Origin: Candidatus Altimarinota bacterium
GTDB lineage: Bacteria; Patescibacteriota; Gracilibacteria; UBA1369; LOWO2-01-FULL-3
Length of the DNA stretch: 9,438 nucleotides
Direction: 5' to 3'
Assembly: GCA_029939035.1 (NCBI GenBank)
Contig: JAOZTS010000041.1
Location: forward strand, 1-9,438
In this document: piece after piece, positions 6,481 to 9,438 of the stretch
Numbering within the stretch: position 1 is the stretch's first letter
Layout: the number at the start of each line of letters is the position of its first letter
Position numbers and translations under genes: made by a program
The notes under the pieces: model-generated
What the model was told of the DNA's origin: nothing
The model's database searches: none
The model's input: the letters and a program-made list of their open reading frames with translations, nothing else

Positions 6481-7062
6481 ATGGCTGACGAAGCAGATAA
6501 AAAGGAAGAAGAAGCTCCGAAGGAGGAAGCTGAAAAACAAGAAGAAACAAAGGAGGAAACTCCAAAGGAGGAAACTCCAAAGGAAGAACCAAAAGAAGAG
6601 GCTCCAAAAGAAGAGCCAAAAAAAGAAGAACCTAAGGCTGAACCTAAAAAGGAAGAGCCAAAGGAACCTTCAGTTGAGCTAAGTAAAGATGCTCAAAAAA
6701 TTATGGATTTGGTACAAAAATTACCAGTTATGGATCTAGCAAACCTAGTAAAAGCACTTGAAGAAGTATTCGGTGTTTCTGCTGCTGCACCTATGATGGT
6801 TGCAGGAGGTGGCGGAGGTGCTGCCGGAGGTGGAGAAGAAGATGAGGGTGGTGGTACAAAAGATGTCATTCTAGCAGCTGTTGGTGGTCAAAAGATCTCT
6901 GTAATCAAAATTGTACGTGAAATCACTGGTCTTGGTCTAAAGGAGGCTAAAGATATCGTTGACGCTGCTCCAAAAGCAATCAAAGAAGGTGTTGATGCTG
7001 CTGAAGCTGAAGAACTAAAGAAAAAGATCGAAGAAACTGGTGCGACTGTTGAGTTGAAATAG
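6481..7062 (+). CDS. rplL: 50S ribosomal protein L7/L12 with a charged N-terminal extension
   Basis: L7/L12 (bL12) forms the flexible stalk that recruits translation GTPases. The 193-residue product is about 70 longer than the usual 120-125. Residues 1-65 are an extension made almost wholly of Lys, Glu and Pro in KEE/PKEEP units. The normal protein then follows: N-terminal dimerisation domain at 68-100 ([20 protein letters not shown]), a Gly/Ala-rich hinge at 101-125, glycine-heavy rather than the alanine-rich type, and the C-terminal domain at 126-193 with [20 protein letters not shown], the helix that contacts translation factors. No internal ATG precedes the dimerisation domain closely (the next Met is residue 75, inside it), so the extension is probably translated. 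The gene is followed by a strong terminator. Confidence 0.96.
   Translation: MADEADKKEEEAPKEEAEKQEETKEETPKEETPKEEPKEEAPKEEPKKEEPKAEPKKEEPKEPSVELSKDAQKIMDLVQKLPVMDLANLVKALEEVFGVSAAAPMMVAGGGGGAAGGGEEDEGGGTKDVILAAVGGQKISVIKIVREITGLGLKEAKDIVDAAPKAIKEGVDAAEAEELKKKIEETGATVELK
6502..6675 (+). repeat. KEE/PKEEP low-complexity coding repeat in rplL
   Basis: This purine-rich stretch encodes residues 8-65 of L7/L12. It includes an exact 15-nt tandem duplication (AAAGGAGGAAACTCC at 6549-6563 and 6564-6578), then related degenerate units such as CCAAAAGAAGAG. The units keep the reading frame, consistent with growth of the extension by repeat slippage. Confidence 0.8.
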
Positions 7063-7081
7063 TTCTCACTAACTAATTGTG

Positions 7082-7115
7082 AAGGGTCTCGACGTTATGT
7101 CGGGACCTTTTTTTT
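7082..7115 (+). terminator. Intrinsic terminator after rplL
   Basis: GGTCTCGAC (7085-7093) pairs with GTCGGGACC (7099-7107) in a nine-base-pair stem with one G-U pair and a five-base loop. AAG/TTT pairing extends the base, and the T-run covers 7108-7115. It separates the ribosomal unit from the pilus operon. Confidence 0.9.
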
Positions 7116-7137
7116 GTCCCCAAAACCCTTTTCCCCC

Positions 7138-7166
7138 TTTACCAAAAGCCAAAAATCTGGTAAAAT
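7138..7166 (+). promoter_or_regulatory. Putative promoter of the type IV pilus operon
   Basis: TTTACC (7138-7143), a 17-nt spacer and TAAAAT (7161-7166) are preceded by TGG, giving an extended -10 (TGn). The -35 matches four of six and the -10 five of six positions. Its place between the rplL terminator and the ATG at 7195 supports it. Confidence 0.6.
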
Positions 7167-7194
7167 TATTAGAAATAAAAATAAAAAAACATAC

Positions 7195-8487
7195 ATGGCT
7201 GAGAACGAAAAAAAAGAATTGCCAATAAATCCTTTAGATAAAACACCAGATGCCCCTAAACAAGAGGGTGCTGACCTTGTAAAAAGTATCGTAAAAACTG
7301 AGACTTCTACAGGTGAAAAGGCTATTTTGGAAGAAGCTCCTGAGGTGGATCTATCTCTTATTCAAGATATTGCCCCTACAAAGAGCCTGCCTCTGCTTTT
7401 GCTGAAGACCCTATTCGGTATTCTAGTGGTTGCTAGTGCGGTTTCTTTATTGTTTTTCACTTCTCAACTATCAAACAAACTGGATTTTGCCAGTTCTACC
7501 TTCAATATTCCAAATATTTCTCAAGAGTTAACTTCTGGTAATTCTGAGATCACAAAGTTGCAAACTAGTTATAACTTCTATAAATATTTACAGCTAAAAG
7601 CTTATTTGGATGAATTTAGTTATTATGGGGATTCGTACGTAAAATATTATGAAATTGCGAATAGTCAGACTGTGAATAATGCTGATATACGAGAGGCTGC
7701 GGAGTATATGACTCTCTTGAATGATAATCTTCGTGATTCTTTTATGAATGCTAAAGATATTATGGTCAAAAGTTTTACTGCTCCTCTATTTAGCGAGGAA
7801 ATTCAAGACGATACGGCACTTTTTAAAGTATTCGTAGATGAATTGAAAAAAGAGTTAACCCAAAAGGCAAATGAGTTCTCTGGTAGTGATGATGACCAAG
7901 CTAAGAGAGAATTCAAAAATTACACACAAACTACAAATTTGGCGGGAAATGTTGCTCTTCAAAATCTAATAATTCAGTCTGATTTTGACGCTTTATCTGA
8001 TACAGAACTTTACGATCTGATAAATAAAGTGAATTCTTTGATCGTAAATGACCTGAGTACTATTCAAACTATCAAGGAAAATAGGATCAAGTGGTCTGAT
8101 ATTATGAATGAAATTTATTTGAGAACTGTTGCTGTGGACACATATCACAGTGGAAGTTATTTTGATGAGCTTGGAGGAATTCGATATACAAGTTATGACC
8201 TCGATAGTAGCGGTCCAAGCATTTCTATTGTGGGTGAGACCAAGAGATTTGATACTACAAACTTTACTATGATTGTGAATTTGATCGATGAGCTAAATAG
8301 TTCAGATCTGTTTAAGAATGCTGAAATGCGATCTTTCTCAAAATCCGGATCAGCTGAGGATGGCTATACTGCGTCAATCAAATTGAATCTTGGACTTGAT
8401 GAAGTAGGTACTGCTGTCGAGACAGAGACACAGACAGCGACAGTAGATGAAGACATTCCTCTACCTGAGGATCTACCCTTTATGTAA
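7195..8487 (+). CDS. Oversized PilN-like type IV pilus assembly protein
   Basis: The ATG at 7195 gives 430 residues. Any start further upstream would be a TTG inside the terminator T-run and is rejected. The protein has a cytoplasmic Pro/Glu-rich N-terminus (1-64), one transmembrane segment at about 65-89 (LPLLLLKTLFGILVVASAVS), and a long helical extracytoplasmic part. The C-terminal region (about 295-400) resembles PilN: RIKWSDIMNEIY, then SISIVGETKRFDTTNFTMIV and SDLFKNAEMRSFSK, the small ferredoxin-like fold that pairs with PilO. Typical PilN proteins have about 180-220 residues, so roughly 160-200 helical residues are inserted between membrane and fold. An acidic Thr/Glu tail ends the protein. 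The neighbours are pilO and a PilB-type ATPase. Type IV pilus context is strong; the PilN assignment is an inference from position and C-terminal pattern. Confidence 0.7.
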   Translation: MAENEKKELPINPLDKTPDAPKQEGADLVKSIVKTETSTGEKAILEEAPEVDLSLIQDIAPTKSLPLLLLKTLFGILVVASAVSLLFFTSQLSNKLDFASSTFNIPNISQELTSGNSEITKLQTSYNFYKYLQLKAYLDEFSYYGDSYVKYYEIANSQTVNNADIREAAEYMTLLNDNLRDSFMNAKDIMVKSFTAPLFSEEIQDDTALFKVFVDELKKELTQKANEFSGSDDDQAKREFKNYTQTTNLAGNVALQNLIIQSDFDALSDTELYDLINKVNSLIVNDLSTIQTIKENRIKWSDIMNEIYLRTVAVDTYHSGSYFDELGGIRYTSYDLDSSGPSISIVGETKRFDTTNFTMIVNLIDELNSSDLFKNAEMRSFSKSGSAEDGYTASIKLNLGLDEVGTAVETETQTATVDEDIPLPEDLPFM

Positions 8488-8498
8488 TTAATAAAATT

Positions 8499-9104
8499 AT
8501 GCCAAACGTTTCATACACAACTGAGAAAAGACACCAAAAGCTTTATATAAAAGTTTATGCCGTGCTTTGCCTAATTATTATTGCAAGTATGGGATTCTTC
8601 TCATATCAAAAGTGGCAAGAGTATACCTTGATCAGTACAGCTGTAGAGAAAAACAAAGATCTGGTTGCAGCTCTTCGTAATAACGTTTCGGATGAAAAAT
8701 CTTCTTATGAACTTAACAAAGAAGGATTCAATAGTATGAATGAGGAGATTGAGGAAAAGCTAGAATATATTTTCCCTTCTGCTGATGATTACACTTCATT
8801 GACAAGGCAAATTGATGCATTCGAAGAAGAATTGGCAAAGAAAAATAGTCCGTTTAATATTTCAAATATTGAATATATGACTGCTGAAATCGCTGATTCT
8901 TATGCTTTATTGCCTTTGCGAATGAGTATTGAGAGTTCTGATGATAATTTTACAAAGTTCTTACACTTACTAGAAAATTCTGGATCTCTTGATGACCAAG
9001 TTAGGTTAATGGACATCCAATCAATCAGATTAAATTTCAATGAAGATGATGGCTCAGACATCATCAACTTTACCGTACAAATAAACGCTTACTTCCAATC
9101 ATAA
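8499..9104 (+). CDS. pilO: PilO-like type IV pilus inner-membrane assembly protein
   Basis: PilO pairs with PilN in the inner-membrane alignment subcomplex of type IV pili. The 201-residue product is of family length. It has a short cytoplasmic N-terminus, one transmembrane segment at about 16-36 (YIKVYAVLCLIIIASMGFF), a coiled-coil stretch at about 40-115, and a C-terminal PilO-like fold. That fold contains LLPLRMSIESSDDNFTKFLH and LLENSGSLDDQVRLMDIQSI, matching the usual pattern of a strand, a helix limiting residues to the bilayer side, and a second strand. It begins 11 nt after the preceding stop and ends 1 nt before the ATPase start, so it is co-translated with its neighbours. There is no Shine-Dalgarno sequence. 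Confidence 0.8.
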   Translation: MPNVSYTTEKRHQKLYIKVYAVLCLIIIASMGFFSYQKWQEYTLISTAVEKNKDLVAALRNNVSDEKSSYELNKEGFNSMNEEIEEKLEYIFPSADDYTSLTRQIDAFEEELAKKNSPFNISNIEYMTAEIADSYALLPLRMSIESSDDNFTKFLHLLENSGSLDDQVRLMDIQSIRLNFNEDDGSDIINFTVQINAYFQS

Positions 9105-9105
9105 C

Positions 9106-9438
9106 GTGGATCAAAACACAGCTACACAACAAGTTAAAACAACTCAAGCTACTCCAGTAGTGAAAGTTACTGTGCCTGCGGCGGCGGCCCCACAAGCCCC
9201 AGCCCCAACAGCAGCCAAACCTCAAAGTCCAAAATTAAAACAATTACAAGAAAGTATTTTAGCGGCGAATGTTCCGCAATTAGTCATGAGTGCTATTAGT
9301 TTGGCTTTAGATATGGGATCTAGTGATATCCATATTGAGCCATTAAAAACACATGTAAGAATCAGATATAGAGTGGACGGAGTTTTGAAACACGTCGTTG
9401 AATATCCTACAAATCTGCATCCAGCAGTGGTTTCTCGT
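9106..9438 (+). CDS. pilB: Type IV pilus assembly ATPase PilB/GspE family (partial, 5' end)
   Basis: This is the start of the secretion ATPase that powers pilus extension; 111 codons are visible before the window ends. The GTG at 9106 is chosen because an in-frame TAA at 9082-9084 lies upstream and no ATG occurs between. Residues 1-42 form a Gln/Thr/Ala/Pro-rich linker (VPAAAAPQAPAPTAAKP) in place of the usual folded N-terminal domain. The family N2 domain follows: LVMSAISLALDMGSSDIHIEP (about 59-79) and VRIRYRVDGVLKHV (about 84-97), the hallmark of PilB/GspE/PilT ATPases. The Walker motifs lie beyond the window. A PilT-type retraction ATPase is less likely because of the N-terminal linker, but only the missing part can exclude it. 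Confidence 0.85.
   Translation, partial: MDQNTATQQVKTTQATPVVKVTVPAAAAPQAPAPTAAKPQSPKLKQLQESILAANVPQLVMSAISLALDMGSSDIHIEPLKTHVRIRYRVDGVLKHVVEYPTNLHPAVVSR

Noticed and set aside
7114..7194. Longer start (TTG at 7114) for the PilN-like gene
   Set aside because: The TTG lies in the T-run of the rplL terminator and upstream of the predicted promoter. The ATG at 7195 is better.
8419..8443. GACAGA-like simple repeat near the end of the PilN-like gene
   Set aside because: It is short and imperfect, and simply encodes a Thr/Glu/Gln-rich acidic tail.
1..9438. Alternative genetic code (UGA read as glycine, as in some CPR groups)
   Set aside because: Conserved glycines use GGN codons, no TGA interrupts a conserved gene, and mazG ends naturally at TGA.
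1..9438. CRISPR arrays, tRNA or rRNA genes, transposons
   Set aside because: No regularly spaced repeats, cloverleaf-like segments or transposase motifs were seen on either strand.

Overview
The window looks like a chromosomal segment from a low-to-moderate GC, monoderm-like bacterium, most plausibly a Patescibacteria/CPR-type lineage (Peregrinibacteria-like is my best guess). The grounds are compact gene packing, no recognisable Shine-Dalgarno sequence before any start, an SLH-domain surface protein, a slimmed-down type IV pilus locus, and rplJ-rplL detached from the usual rplK-rplA and rpoB-rpoC neighbours. The lineage is an inference from these traits, not from a database match. The standard genetic code fits: conserved glycines use GGN codons, and TAA, TAG and TGA all end genes sensibly.

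Left half (about 1-5713), minus strand. Reading in the direction of transcription: miaA (tRNA dimethylallyltransferase), mazG (NTP pyrophosphohydrolase), recJ (single-strand exonuclease), a secreted three-SLH-domain protein, and then a DHH-family phosphoesterase with its own strong promoter. The first four are tightly spaced or overlapping and look like one operon. The DHH gene stops at 326, but a readable DHHA1-like continuation persists in the same frame past TAG and TAA codons down to about position 35, so the gene appears broken at its 3' end.

Centre (5714-5932). A divergent intergenic region holds back-to-back promoters and a ribosomal protein L10 leader: a conserved-looking L10-binding segment followed by an intrinsic terminator just before rplJ. 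This is the classic autoregulatory attenuation arrangement for L10(L12)4.

Right half (5933-9438), plus strand. rplJ and rplL form a two-gene unit closed by a strong terminator at 7082-7115. The L7/L12 protein carries a striking N-terminal extension of about 65 residues rich in Lys, Glu and Pro. A new promoter then starts a type IV pilus assembly operon: an oversized PilN-like protein, PilO, and the start of the PilB/GspE-type assembly ATPase, which runs off the window end.

I found no novel defence or mobile system. The most notable points are the extended L7/L12, the broken DHH/DHHA1 gene, the oversized PilN-like protein, the GC-rich repeat-derived tail of MazG, and the uniform lack of Shine-Dalgarno sequences.
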